This document shows positions 28,611 to 37,996 of a stretch of 64,000 bases of DNA, one piece after another. The stretch lies in the NCBI GenBank assembly GCA_027490225.1, contig JAIXYK010000063.1, positions 107,690-171,689 of the forward strand, written 5' to 3'. This DNA is from Bacteroidota bacterium (lineage in GTDB: Bacteria; Bacteroidota; Bacteroidia; M30B66). The position numbers and the translations under genes were made by a program. The notes under the pieces are model-generated. The model saw only the letters and a program-made list of their open reading frames with translations. It ran no database searches and was not told the DNA's origin. Position 1 is the stretch's first letter. Every line of letters starts with the position of its first letter.

Positions 28611-29072
28611 ATGTTTCAATTAAAATCATTAATTATAGTAGGCACTTTGCTTTTCTTCGCTTCTTGTGATGAGAAAGGGAGTGGAAAAGTTAGTGCTGAT
28701 GACGTATCAAATTCAGAAAGTGCAGAAGGGAAAAAAGATATTCCTTTGGCATCAATAAAATTTGAGTCAGACACTTTCAATTTTGGTGAAGTAATGGAAG
28801 GTGAAAAAGTTTCTCATTCCTATAAGTTTACAAATACAGGCAAAAATAATTTAGTAATATCAAAAGCTTACGGAAGTTGCGGTTGCACTGTACCAGAATG
28901 GCCTAAAGAACCAGTTAAACCAGGAGCTTCAGCATCAATTGACGTAGTTTTTAATAGTGAAAACAGGGGTGGAAAAGCAATAAAATCGGTAACTATTTTG
29001 TCGAATACAGAACCGTCGCAAACAGTAGTTTATTTAGTAGGAAACGTAATAGGAACAAAAAAAGATGAATAA
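28611..29072 (+). CDS. DUF1573 lipoprotein
   Basis: A 153-aa protein with a lipobox (FFASC, Cys19) and a short acidic linker. One DUF1573 Ig-like domain follows: FNFGEVMEGEKVSHSYKFTNTG, then GSCGCTVPEWP, then VFNSENRGG. The family is common in Bacteroidota envelopes and its function is unknown. It heads the cluster with yajC (8-bp overlap), ybbR and coaE, an arrangement I recall from other members of the phylum. Confidence 0.9.
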   Translation: MFQLKSLIIVGTLLFFASCDEKGSGKVSADDVSNSESAEGKKDIPLASIKFESDTFNFGEVMEGEKVSHSYKFTNTGKNNLVISKAYGSCGCTVPEWPKEPVKPGASASIDVVFNSENRGGKAIKSVTILSNTEPSQTVVYLVGNVIGTKKDE

Positions 29073-29406
29073 TATTTCAGAGTTTAATAATGCAATTTTG
29101 TTGATGGCTACTGCGCCAGGACAGCCTTTGTGGAAACAATTTCTTCCATTAATTTTAATTGGAGTGGTGTTTTATTTCTTTATTTTGAGACCACAATTAA
29201 AGAAAACTAAACAAGCAAAACAGTTTAGAGAGTCGCTAAAAAAAGGAGACAAAATAATAACAATTGGAGGTTTGCATGGCAAAATTGTAGAGACCGCTGA
29301 AACTACATTTTTAATTGAAACTGAAGGTGGAGTGAAATTAAGATTTGAAAAATCTGCAGTTTCATCAAGTGTAACTGACCAATTGGCGGAACAACAAGGA
29401 AAATAA
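29065..29406 (+). CDS. yajC: preprotein translocase accessory subunit YajC
   Basis: A 113-aa protein with one N-terminal membrane helix (LPLILIGVVFYFFILRPQ) and the family hallmark RPQLKKTKQ right after it. A small cytoplasmic domain follows, with GDKIITIGGLHGKI. YajC associates with SecDF and YidC at the Sec translocon. Gene context (DUF1573, ybbR, coaE) agrees. Confidence 0.95.
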   Translation: MNNISEFNNAILLMATAPGQPLWKQFLPLILIGVVFYFFILRPQLKKTKQAKQFRESLKKGDKIITIGGLHGKIVETAETTFLIETEGGVKLRFEKSAVSSSVTDQLAEQQGK

Positions 29407-29413
29407 TTTGTTT

Positions 29414-30394
29414 ATGAAAAGAGCAAAGCGTACCACTAAAATACGTACCTGGCTCTTTAGCAGTAAGGTATACGTATTTTCGTGGTGCCTTATAATTTCA
29501 TCTTTATTTTGGTTTTTATTGGCATTAAATAATAGGTACTCAACTTTAATTAAAGTACCTGTTACCTATATAAACATGCCCAATGATTCATATTTGCTAG
29601 AAAAATTGCCGAAAGAAATTGAGGCCGAAATTTCAGGAACTGGATATCAGCTATTTTCTTATTATTTGACGCCAGAAAAAGCAAATGTAAAACTAGATTT
29701 AAGGAAAGCTGGAATGGGTCCTTTGAATTCTAAAAACAGGGCATTTCTGACAACTTATTCTGGAATAGATTTTTTTAATCGGGAGCATATTGATATTACT
29801 TTATTGAGGCTTAAACCAGATACAATATTTTTTAATTTCCCAGATAGAGCTTTTAAAAATGTGCCTATTCATTTAAATGCACTGTTTGATTTTGAAAAAC
29901 AATTTAATTTAATAGAAGAGGTAAGCTTAATGCCTGATAGTGTGCAAATAAGTGGCTCTAAGGCTTCATTAGACTCTGTGAACCAGGTTGAAACAGAAAT
30001 GCTTGTTCTTAAAAATCTTATGAGCTCTGGAAGTTATTCTGTTAAGTTGAAGTCATTGGGTGGAGAGTTAAGCTGTGTACCATCTATGACTTCGGTAAAA
30101 CTAGAAATAGGGAAATTTACAGAAAGTGAAGTTGAAGTTCCCGTTTATGTTAATCATTTATTGTCTAAAGACAGTTTGCAGATAATGCCATCGAATGTTA
30201 AATTAAGATTTCTTGTATCATTAAGTAATTTTTCGAAAGTAAATCCTTCACTATTTAAAGTTTACGCAGATGCAGATGATTTAAAAAATAAAAAAATAAA
30301 TAAATTAAAATTGAATATTTTAATATCTCCTGAATTTGTTAAAAATATAAAAATAGAACCCGAGTATATTGATTATTTAATTCTCAAAAAATGA
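29414..30394 (+). CDS. YbbR-like domain protein
   Basis: 326 aa from the ATG at 29414; the longer frame begins at a TTG six bases earlier, just after the yajC stop. One membrane helix (VFSWCLIISSLFWFLLAL) is followed by a periplasmic region with degenerate YbbR repeats (IKVPVTYINMPNDSYL, EVEVPVYVNHLL). In Firmicutes, YbbR/CdaR regulates the c-di-AMP synthase. A diadenylate cyclase is not adjacent here, so the role is open. It overlaps coaE by 4 bp (ATGA). Confidence 0.84.
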   Translation: MKRAKRTTKIRTWLFSSKVYVFSWCLIISSLFWFLLALNNRYSTLIKVPVTYINMPNDSYLLEKLPKEIEAEISGTGYQLFSYYLTPEKANVKLDLRKAGMGPLNSKNRAFLTTYSGIDFFNREHIDITLLRLKPDTIFFNFPDRAFKNVPIHLNALFDFEKQFNLIEEVSLMPDSVQISGSKASLDSVNQVETEMLVLKNLMSSGSYSVKLKSLGGELSCVPSMTSVKLEIGKFTESEVEVPVYVNHLLSKDSLQIMPSNVKLRFLVSLSNFSKVNPSLFKVYADADDLKNKKINKLKLNILISPEFVKNIKIEPEYIDYLILKK

Positions 30395-30975
30395 AGGTTC
30401 TTGGTTTAACAGGTGGTATTGGTAGTGGTAAAACAACAATAGGAAATATTTTCAAAATTCTTGGAGTTGCGGTTTATAATGCAGATGAAAGAGGAAAATG
30501 GCTAACAGAAAATAATGCAACTATTCAATCAAAATTAAAAACAACTTTTGGGGAAAATATTTTTAGTACTTATAATATTTTAGATAAAAATAAATTGGCT
30601 GAAATTGTATTTAATAACAAAACAGAATTAAATAAATTAAACGCCATAATACACCCAGAAGTAAGATTAGATTTTGAAAAATGGATTAAAAACCAAAAGG
30701 GTACTTATGTTTTAAAAGAATCGGCAATAATATTTGAAAATGGGCTGGAAAAAGAATTAGATGGAATAATTGGAGTGATTGCAGATGAAGGAATTAGAAT
30801 CAAAAGAATCATGAGTAGATCAAAGCTTACTGAAGCAGAAATAAGAGCAAGAATGAATAACCAGATGAATCAAAAAGATTTAAAAGACAGATGTAATTGG
30901 GTTATAAATAATAATGTTGATGATTTATTGATTCCCCAGATAATTGAATTAAATGATAAGTTAAAATTAATTTAA
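30391..30975 (+). CDS. coaE: dephospho-CoA kinase
   Basis: A 194-aa P-loop kinase with LTGGIGSGKTT (residues 5-15). It has the conserved Asp of NADERGK that binds the substrate, the HPEVR motif (about 90) and a lid region RIKRIMSRSKLTEAEIRARM. It catalyses the last step of coenzyme A synthesis, phosphorylating the 3'-OH of dephospho-CoA. Last gene of the cluster. Confidence 0.96.
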   Translation: MKVLGLTGGIGSGKTTIGNIFKILGVAVYNADERGKWLTENNATIQSKLKTTFGENIFSTYNILDKNKLAEIVFNNKTELNKLNAIIHPEVRLDFEKWIKNQKGTYVLKESAIIFENGLEKELDGIIGVIADEGIRIKRIMSRSKLTEAEIRARMNNQMNQKDLKDRCNWVINNNVDDLLIPQIIELNDKLKLI

Positions 30976-31097
30976 GCATTAAACTATTTTTAATTTAAAA
31001 TGTTTTATAATAAGCAACTGAATAAATTGTATTCGCATTTTTTAGTTGTTATTCGAAAAAAATAGAAAATGAAATTCCAAAATATTAAAATTTATTA

Positions 31098-33944
31098 ATG
31101 CAATTAAATAAAATCACCTACAGACTAGTATTAATTATTAGTTTTAACCTTTTCGTTTTAAATGTTGTTAAGGCACAGGTTAAAGTTAGCGGAAATATAA
31201 AAAACTCTACCAACCAAGAATCTATTCCTGGAGTTGCTGTTACGCTTTTAAATCCAAGAGATTCGAGCATTTCATCAGGCGCTGTTTCTGATTTAGACGG
31301 CAAATTTCTCATAGAAACCAAAAGAAATGGCCCGTTTATCGTAAAAATTTCTTCTATTGGATTTACCACAAAATTTGAGCGAATAATTGCCCAAGGAAAT
31401 GATATTGATATGGGTGAAATCAAAATCTCAACATCTATCAATCAATTGAAAACAGCCGAAATTGATGGTGTACAGATTAGGTCACAGCAAAAAGGCGATA
31501 CAACTGAATTTAATGCAAAAGCTTTTAAAGTTAATCCTGATGCAACAGCCGAAGATTTAGCCAAAAAACTTCCTGGAGTTACAATTGATGCAAATGGCGT
31601 AAAAGCTGGAGGTGAAACGGTGCAGAAAGTTTTAATTGACGGACAAGAATATTTTGGGGACGATGCCAGCGCTGCTTTGAAAAATCTTCCTGCTGAAGTA
31701 GTTGATAAAATTCAGGTTTTTGATAAACTGAGTGACCAAGCTCAATTTACTGGTTTTGACGATGGAAATTCAAGAAAGACAATGAATATTGTTACACGAG
31801 CTGGGCTGAGAAATGCACAATTTGGTAAGTTTTACGCTGGAGGTGGCACAGAAGAAAGATACAATACAGGTGTGAACCTCAACTTATTTAAAGGTGCTAG
31901 AAGACTTACATTGCTTGGACAAAGCAACAATATTAATGTTCAGAATTTCTCAAGTCAGGACTTATTAGGACTTACTGCAGGTGGCGCAACGGGCGGCCCA
32001 CCAGGTGGAAGAGGCGGTGGAGGTGGAGGCGGAATGGGCCGAATGATGAACATGGTTCCGGGAAGCAACGACCCATCTAATTTTATGGTTGGTCAACAAA
32101 ATGGAATTAATACCACACATTCTTTTGGAATAAATTACCAAGATTCAATTGGCAAAAAAATAAAAATAGGTGGAAGTTATTTCTTTAATAATTCTGCGAA
32201 TAAGACAGATAAAAGTATTGATAGAAATCAGTTTTTAAATGATACTACCACGCAAAATTATATAGAAGATAATAATAGTTGGGCCAATAATTTAAATCAC
32301 CGATTAAATTTGAGGGTTGAAATTAATTTTGATACTTCTAATTCAATTATTTATTCGCCCAGAATTAACTGGCAGGGAAATTTAAATGGCTCCTTATTAA
32401 ATGGTGAAACATTTAGAAATATAATCAATAAAATAAATCAAACCAATACAGATAATTTAAATAATAATACAGGTTATTCTAATGGGCATAATTTATTAAT
32501 TAGGCATAAATTTAAAAAAGCGGCTCGTACAATTTCGGTAACATTAAATACCGATTTAAGTGAAAAATATGGAGAAATAAATTTACAGTCAACCAATTTT
32601 ATTTTTAACCCTGATACATCTAAAAAAATAGCGCAATTAACCAATTCCTACAGCAATAGCAAGGTATATTCTGCCAATGTTATGTATACGGAACCTTTAG
32701 GTAAAATTGGTCAATTGTTCTTAACCTATGCACCAAGTTATACGATGAATTTTTCTGAAAAAATTGCCAATCAACAAAATCCAATTACTTCAGAATACAC
32801 CAGACTAGATTCTACTTTATCTAATAAATTTGATAATATCCAATCGGTGCAAAGAGGTGGAGCAGGTATTAGAATTAGAACGCCGAGAACAATGCTTGTT
32901 TTGAATGCCAATGTGCAATCATTAGACTTAAAAAGCGCTCAAACGTTTCCATTAGATTTTGCAGTGAATAGAAATTTTGTGAATATTTTACCATTCGCCA
33001 TGATGAATTATAAATTTAGTTCATCAACTAATATAAGGATATTTTATAGAAGTAATACAAACATTCCGAGTTTAACACAATTGCAAAATGTACCTAATAA
33101 TAACAATCCACTTCAATTATCAATTGGAAATGCAGATTTAAAACAAGAATTTTCTCAATCACTTAATTTCAGATTTGGAACTGCCAACACTAAAACGAGT
33201 CGTGCTTTGTTTATTAACGCTGGAGGCTCTTTAATAAATAATTACATTGGAAATTCAACAACTATTGCAAGTAAAGATACAGTTGTTTTTAATAATATTT
33301 TCTTGAGAAATGGCAGTCAAATTACCCAACCAACTAATTTAAATGGATATGTTAATTTAAATTCATTAATTACTTACAGCTTTCCTGTTAAAATAATAAA
33401 AAGCACATTAAATATTCAAACGGGAGTTAATTATTCAAAAACACCAGGAAATATTAATGGAATAAATAATAATACCCAAAATTATGCTTATTCCGGAGGA
33501 CTTGTATTGGCCAGTAATATCAGCGAGAAAATAGATTTTACCCTTTCTTATAATGGAGGATTAAATGAAGTAAGTAATACTTTGCAACCTCAATTAAATA
33601 ATAATTATGTAATTCAAACTGTAGGTTTCAAAGGAAATTGGTTGCCGTGGAAAGGTTTTGTTTTAAATTCTGAAATTACACATTACAGATACGATGGACT
33701 TGGCGCTGCTTTTAACCAACGGTACTGGTTATGGAATGCTGCAATTGGCTATAAATTCTTAAAAAATAATGCTGCTGAATTTAGAATTTCTGCATTCGAT
33801 TTATTAAATCAAAATACAAATATTAGCAGAACAGTTACTGAAACATATATCGAGGATAATAGAACCAGGGTTTTAAATCGCTATTTTTTAATTTCATTTT
33901 CTTACACATTAAGAAATTACGGTGTTGGAAATAAAAACAAATAA
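31098..33944 (+). CDS. outer-membrane beta-barrel protein, TonB-receptor-like
   Basis: A 948-aa protein. It has a signal peptide (to about residue 26) and a carboxypeptidase-regulatory-like beta domain (about 28-110, KVSGNIKNSTNQESIPGVAVTL without its flanks). A plug-like domain follows (KKLPGVTIDANGVKAGGE, VLIDGQEYFGDDASAALKNLPAEVV). A long beta-barrel then ends in an aromatic residue-rich strand (YFLISFSYTL). The type is the outer-membrane beta-barrel family 3 group, often annotated as TonB-dependent receptor, without an obvious TonB box. A Gly-rich low-complexity stretch (near residues 297-312) sits at the plug/barrel boundary. The substrate is not predictable, and no SusD partner follows it. 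Confidence 0.88.
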   Translation: MQLNKITYRLVLIISFNLFVLNVVKAQVKVSGNIKNSTNQESIPGVAVTLLNPRDSSISSGAVSDLDGKFLIETKRNGPFIVKISSIGFTTKFERIIAQGNDIDMGEIKISTSINQLKTAEIDGVQIRSQQKGDTTEFNAKAFKVNPDATAEDLAKKLPGVTIDANGVKAGGETVQKVLIDGQEYFGDDASAALKNLPAEVVDKIQVFDKLSDQAQFTGFDDGNSRKTMNIVTRAGLRNAQFGKFYAGGGTEERYNTGVNLNLFKGARRLTLLGQSNNINVQNFSSQDLLGLTAGGATGGPPGGRGGGGGGGMGRMMNMVPGSNDPSNFMVGQQNGINTTHSFGINYQDSIGKKIKIGGSYFFNNSANKTDKSIDRNQFLNDTTTQNYIEDNNSWANNLNHRLNLRVEINFDTSNSIIYSPRINWQGNLNGSLLNGETFRNIINKINQTNTDNLNNNTGYSNGHNLLIRHKFKKAARTISVTLNTDLSEKYGEINLQSTNFIFNPDTSKKIAQLTNSYSNSKVYSANVMYTEPLGKIGQLFLTYAPSYTMNFSEKIANQQNPITSEYTRLDSTLSNKFDNIQSVQRGGAGIRIRTPRTMLVLNANVQSLDLKSAQTFPLDFAVNRNFVNILPFAMMNYKFSSSTNIRIFYRSNTNIPSLTQLQNVPNNNNPLQLSIGNADLKQEFSQSLNFRFGTANTKTSRALFINAGGSLINNYIGNSTTIASKDTVVFNNIFLRNGSQITQPTNLNGYVNLNSLITYSFPVKIIKSTLNIQTGVNYSKTPGNINGINNNTQNYAYSGGLVLASNISEKIDFTLSYNGGLNEVSNTLQPQLNNNYVIQTVGFKGNWLPWKGFVLNSEITHYRYDGLGAAFNQRYWLWNAAIGYKFLKNNAAEFRISAFDLLNQNTNISRTVTETYIEDNRTRVLNRYFLISFSYTLRNYGVGNKNK

Positions 33945-34001
33945 ACCATTCTATTCTCATTCATTTTTTTAACTTGCTCGCTCATTGCATGAATTAAAAG
34001 A

Positions 34002-36428
34002 ATGAAATTTCTGCGCTTTACTCTTAGTTTAATTATTACCATTGCTTTGTTTGTGGTATATCAATTTAAATTAAGCGATTTACCACCTATTGGAAAATTC
34101 TTTAGTCCATTTATAGGTTTTTGGCAGAATGCGGAAGCAGAAAATTTACTTCCAAATACGGCATTTACTTCCCAGTTTCTAAAAGATAAAGTAGAAGTGG
34201 TTTACGACGACCGTTTGGTGCCGCATATTTTTGCGCAAAACGAAGAAGATCTTTTCTTTACCCAAGGCTATGTTACAGCGCAACATCGCTTGTGGCAAAT
34301 GGACATGCAAACGCGTGTGGCTGCGGGTAGACTTTCAGAAATTATTGGAGAAAAAGTGCTTAACCGAGATATGGAAGCCCGCCGCATCGGTTTAAAATTA
34401 GGTGCCGAACGCTCCTTGGCTTTCACCAACCTCAACCCAAAAACCAAGAAAATTTTAGAGAGCTACACAGCTGGTGTAAATGCATGGATTAATTCACTTA
34501 CGCCTGCAACTTTCCCAATGGAGTATAAGTTGTTAGATTTCGAACCAGAGCTTTGGTCGCCTGCTAAAGCCATGCTGCTGTTGAAATACATGGCCAATAT
34601 GCTTACAGGTTACGAAACAGATTTTGAAAATACCAATGCTGTAAAACTCCTTTCTTACAATGTATTCAATGAGCTGTTTCCCGATTTTCCAGATTCATTG
34701 CTCGAACCGATTGTTCCAATTGGTACTTTGTTTCCCGAAAGAGTTGGAAGTTTAGATTCTGTTGGCAATAAATTCATTCCTCAAGTTGCAGCCCTCTCCT
34801 ACCCTTTCGAGCGTCCCGAAGCAGATTATGGAAGTAACAATTGGGCTGTAAACGGAAGTAAAACCGCCAACGGAAAACCCATCTTGTGCAACGATCCGCA
34901 TCTTGGGCTGAACTTACCCAGTATTTGGTTCGAAGTGCAATTGAACGCACCTGGAATTAATGTTTACGGAGCTACCATTCCCGGTTCGCCTTGTGTTATT
35001 AGTGGTTTTAACGATTCTATTGCCTGGGGAATTACCAATGCCGCCATGGATGTAAAAGATTGGTACAATATAAAATTCAGAGATAAATCGAGGGCTGAAT
35101 ACGAGTTCAATGGTAAATGGATGCCCAGTAAAAAAGTAATAGAACGCTTTAAAGTACGAGGCAAAGAAACCGTTTATGATACCATTGTGCACACCTTGCA
35201 CGGGCCAGTGGCTTATGATAAAAAATACAACAATGGTGTAGAAACAGAAAATCGCGCCTTAAAATGGACGGCACACGGGCCTAGCAACGAACTGCTCACC
35301 CTATACAAGCTAAATGTTGGGCAAAATTATACCGATTATGTAGATGCTATTCAGCATTATGTTTGCCCAGGTCAAAATTTCGTTTTTGCAGCAGCCAATA
35401 ACGACATTGCCATTTGGCAGCAAGGCAAATTTGTAGACCGCAATACACAGCAAGGCCGCTTTGTACAAGACGGAACAGATTCCAGCACATTATGGAAAGG
35501 CTACATTCCACAAAACCAAAATCCGCATGTGTTAAATCCCGAACGAGGATTTGTGAGCAGCGCCAACCAACACCCAACCGACCAAAGTTACCCTTATTAC
35601 TACACCGGCATTTATGAGTATTTCAGAAATCGCCGCATCAACCAAAGGCTTACAGAAATGACCAATATTAAAGCCGAGGACATGATGAAACTGCAAAACG
35701 ACAATTATAATTTATATGCAGAAGAAAGCCTTCCCTTGCTCATTAAAAACCTCAACACTCAAGGCTTAAATACAACTCAAAAAGAAATTTTAGCACAACT
35801 CAGCGGCTGGACATTTTACAACGATGCCGAACTTGCAGCACCCATATATTACGAAACCTGGTGGACAAAATTCAGAGACCTTTTGTGGGATGAATTTGCA
35901 GAAAACAACAGACTTCTCGCAACGCCCAGCGCATTTCATACCATTCGGTTTTTAAAACGATTTCCCTCCTCAGAACTCATAGATAACGCCAGCACACCAC
36001 TTACAGAAACATTAAAAACCTTGGCCACACAAAGTTTTGTTAGCATGAGCCAAGAATTGCAACAATACAAAGCCAATCACCTCAACCAGGAATTTACCTG
36101 GGCCAACTTTAAAAATACCACTGTAACGCATTTAAGTCAGCAAGCGGCGTTTAGCGTTACATGCGTTCAAAACGGAGGCAATTCAGGAATTGTAAATGCT
36201 ACCAGTTCTAAAAAAGGACCCAGTTGGCGCATGGTGGTAAGTCCAGGAAGCAAGGGCGATGCGTATGGAATTTACCCCGGCGGACAAAGCGGAAACGTGG
36301 GAAGTCGTTTTTATTCCAACTTTATTGCCGATTGGGCAAAAGGAAAATATTATCAATTGTTATTGTTACAACCCAATGAAAAGCACCCCAGGATTTTATC
36401 AACTCAAAGAGGAACGCCAAAAAAGTAG
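34002..36428 (+). CDS. penicillin acylase family Ntn-hydrolase
   Basis: An 808-aa protein with an N-terminal membrane/signal segment (residues ~4-22). The alpha-chain region has LFFTQGYVTAQHRLWQMDMQTR. The autocatalytic site is YGSNNWAV, with Ser278 as the expected new N-terminal nucleophile of the beta chain. NDPHL and the later GQNFVFA segments are conserved. The enzyme is processed in the periplasm and cleaves amides; N-acyl-homoserine lactones, beta-lactams or other acyl amides are all possible. The gene is visibly richer in C and G than its flanks, especially after 35,200. The next gene starts 53 bp before its stop. Confidence 0.92.
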   Translation: MKFLRFTLSLIITIALFVVYQFKLSDLPPIGKFFSPFIGFWQNAEAENLLPNTAFTSQFLKDKVEVVYDDRLVPHIFAQNEEDLFFTQGYVTAQHRLWQMDMQTRVAAGRLSEIIGEKVLNRDMEARRIGLKLGAERSLAFTNLNPKTKKILESYTAGVNAWINSLTPATFPMEYKLLDFEPELWSPAKAMLLLKYMANMLTGYETDFENTNAVKLLSYNVFNELFPDFPDSLLEPIVPIGTLFPERVGSLDSVGNKFIPQVAALSYPFERPEADYGSNNWAVNGSKTANGKPILCNDPHLGLNLPSIWFEVQLNAPGINVYGATIPGSPCVISGFNDSIAWGITNAAMDVKDWYNIKFRDKSRAEYEFNGKWMPSKKVIERFKVRGKETVYDTIVHTLHGPVAYDKKYNNGVETENRALKWTAHGPSNELLTLYKLNVGQNYTDYVDAIQHYVCPGQNFVFAAANNDIAIWQQGKFVDRNTQQGRFVQDGTDSSTLWKGYIPQNQNPHVLNPERGFVSSANQHPTDQSYPYYYTGIYEYFRNRRINQRLTEMTNIKAEDMMKLQNDNYNLYAEESLPLLIKNLNTQGLNTTQKEILAQLSGWTFYNDAELAAPIYYETWWTKFRDLLWDEFAENNRLLATPSAFHTIRFLKRFPSSELIDNASTPLTETLKTLATQSFVSMSQELQQYKANHLNQEFTWANFKNTTVTHLSQQAAFSVTCVQNGGNSGIVNATSSKKGPSWRMVVSPGSKGDAYGIYPGGQSGNVGSRFYSNFIADWAKGKYYQLLLLQPNEKHPRILSTQRGTPKK

Positions 36429-36783
36429 AAAGTGGTTTCTTCCGAGAGTGCTCTTGCTGGCAGCAATTAGCGGCCTAGCGCAAGTGTATTTGCCTTGGTG
36501 GAGCCTAATTTTAGTTTGTGCAGTAATTGGTTATTTTACCACACTTAACCGTTCTCCATTTCTTGCAGGTTTTACAGCTTTATTCTTGGTTTGGGCTTGT
36601 TTTGCATTTTATTTAGACAGCCAAAACGCACATTTACTTTCCAGTAAAGTGGTAAAACTATTTCCCCTACCCGCTTCTTCGTTTTTGCTGGTTTGCATTA
36701 CAGGCATTTTCGGTGGCATTATTGGTGGTTTTGCCACGCTGTTAGGGCATAGTTTCCAAAAGTTAATTGTAAAAGTTGATTAA
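36376..36783 (+). CDS. small four-helix membrane protein
   Basis: A 135-aa frame whose first well-placed ATG is at 36376, inside the 3' end of the penicillin acylase gene (53-bp overlap in another frame). After a basic N-terminus (KEERQKSRKW) come about four hydrophobic segments (RVLLLAAISGLAQVYL, ILVCAVIGYFTTL, FTALFLVWACFAFYL, FLLVCITGIFGGIIGGF). The family is not recognised with certainty; similar short proteins follow penicillin acylase genes in Bacteroidota as far as I recall. Real coding is supported by an uninterrupted hydrophobic pattern. Confidence 0.7.
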   Translation: MKSTPGFYQLKEERQKSRKWFLPRVLLLAAISGLAQVYLPWWSLILVCAVIGYFTTLNRSPFLAGFTALFLVWACFAFYLDSQNAHLLSSKVVKLFPLPASSFLLVCITGIFGGIIGGFATLLGHSFQKLIVKVD

Positions 36784-36800
36784 AATTTCTATTTATTTTG

Positions 36801-36924
36801 GGCGCCTTTACAAAACAATACTAGCCTATCTGTAAAAGTTAAGCAATAAAATATTGTTTTGTAAACCCTGCTTTCGCCACTACTGCCCTCCTGTGTCGGG
36901 CGGTAGTTTGCTCAATCAGTGGCG
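36801..36924 (-). repeat. dispersed structured element, copy 1
   Basis: An intergenic element, read on the minus strand. GATTGAGCAAA (36907-36917) comes first, then hairpin B TACCGCCC/GGGCAGTA (36881-36905). GGCGAAAG (36871-36878) follows, then a 14-bp perfect stem A, TTTACAAAACAATA/TATTGTTTTGTAAA (36852-36865 with 36807-36820), around a 31-nt loop containing TTTTACAGA. An outer stem AGTGGCG/CGCCACT (36918-36924 with 36875-36881) encloses hairpin B. The element shares the GAGC(C)AA, GGCGAAAG and RCAGA blocks with copies at 40838 and 53446, while stem A has an unrelated sequence in each. Confidence 0.6.
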
Positions 36925-37065
36925 CGGGTTGTGTGGTTTTGGGTATGTTATTCGGTTTTTTAGAGGCTTACGGAGTTGGATTAGAGATGAGATTGCAGCA
37001 AGGTTAGACAACAGGTCAAATACAATAAAAAGGATGTAAAAAGGTTAATCAGACTAAAACTGATA

Positions 37066-37845
37066 ATGATTAAAAAGTTATTTATTCACTTTTCTAAGCC
37101 AACACATTTGGCTGTTCTGAATGGCTCCTTAATTACACTAATCGTTTTAATTAACTTCTATTTTCAAGCATTTTGTATTCCCACAAATTGGGCAATTATT
37201 GTTCTTGCAATTTGCTTTACAAACACAATTTTTTATCCCATTCTTGACAAAACAAGTTTTACTTCATTTACTAGTTTTATCAATGGCATATCACTTTTTG
37301 TATTTATTTACTGTGCATTTTTTTTAGCGCCAATAACCTTTTTTGGATTAGTAATGATTATTGCCGGCATTGGTTTACTAACCTTCATTCCGCACTTTTT
37401 TATTGTCCAACTGATTTGGAAAAATTTAATTAAACCGCCAAATAAGACCTCAAGATACTTATTCATAACATCAATCTTTATGTGCATCGGAACAGTAATT
37501 TTTATTAGACAAGAATACAAGAAGGGTATTCATGCCATAGAAAAGTTCAAGGAAAGTAATTATACTGAACTTGACAAATCTTTTTTTACAGAGAAAATTC
37601 TCGGAATGCATTTCATTTACCATACACGTTATTGCGAATTTGATGGATGGCGACCACCCAAACACGAACCAATAATAGTGATTGGAATGTGGTTAAATAA
37701 TAGAATTGACCCATTAAATGTAGATTTAAAAACACGTCTCGAACTCTACAAAAAGTTTTTTCCAAACAATGAATATAAATTTGGGTGCAGTTGTGCAATG
37801 CAACACAAACAAGATTATCAAAATGATAAACTTTGGAAAAAATAG
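37066..37845 (+). CDS. polytopic membrane protein of unknown function
   Basis: A 259-aa protein with about five N-terminal hydrophobic segments (residues ~17-155) and a C-terminal soluble part of ~85 aa. That part holds HTRYCEFDGWRPPKHEP, the segment NNRIDPLNVDLKTRLELYKKFFPN, and CSCAMQHKQ. I do not recognise the family. The soluble Cys/His content could bind metal or form disulfides if periplasmic, but topology is not clear. The gene begins about 140 bp after the copy 1 element and its codon use is AT-rich, unlike the penicillin acylase upstream. Confidence 0.75.
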   Translation: MIKKLFIHFSKPTHLAVLNGSLITLIVLINFYFQAFCIPTNWAIIVLAICFTNTIFYPILDKTSFTSFTSFINGISLFVFIYCAFFLAPITFFGLVMIIAGIGLLTFIPHFFIVQLIWKNLIKPPNKTSRYLFITSIFMCIGTVIFIRQEYKKGIHAIEKFKESNYTELDKSFFTEKILGMHFIYHTRYCEFDGWRPPKHEPIIVIGMWLNNRIDPLNVDLKTRLELYKKFFPNNEYKFGCSCAMQHKQDYQNDKLWKK

Positions 37846-37870
37846 AAACCCAACAACTATCTACTAGGCT

Positions 37871-37891
37871 GCGCAATTTTGTGTATTGTGC
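37871..37891. other. intergenic hairpin after the 37066 gene
   Basis: GCGCAAT and ATTGTGC (one G-U pair) enclose a 7-nt loop, 26 bp after the stop. The following bases are not a T-run, so a classical terminator is only possible. The rest of the 150-bp gap (to 37996) shows nothing further. Confidence 0.35.
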
Positions 37892-37996
37892 TTAATTTAA
37901 AACATTCTTTACTTTTGTTGAATTCAAGCTGTCTAAAAAATTATTCTCACTGGCCCAAAACCTCAGCAACGAGCCAACCGTCCAAGCGCATTTAAT

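Noticed and set aside
36854..37039. 61-aa plus-strand frame after the small membrane protein
   Set aside because: It runs through the hairpins of the copy 1 element, and its composition is explained by the palindromes.
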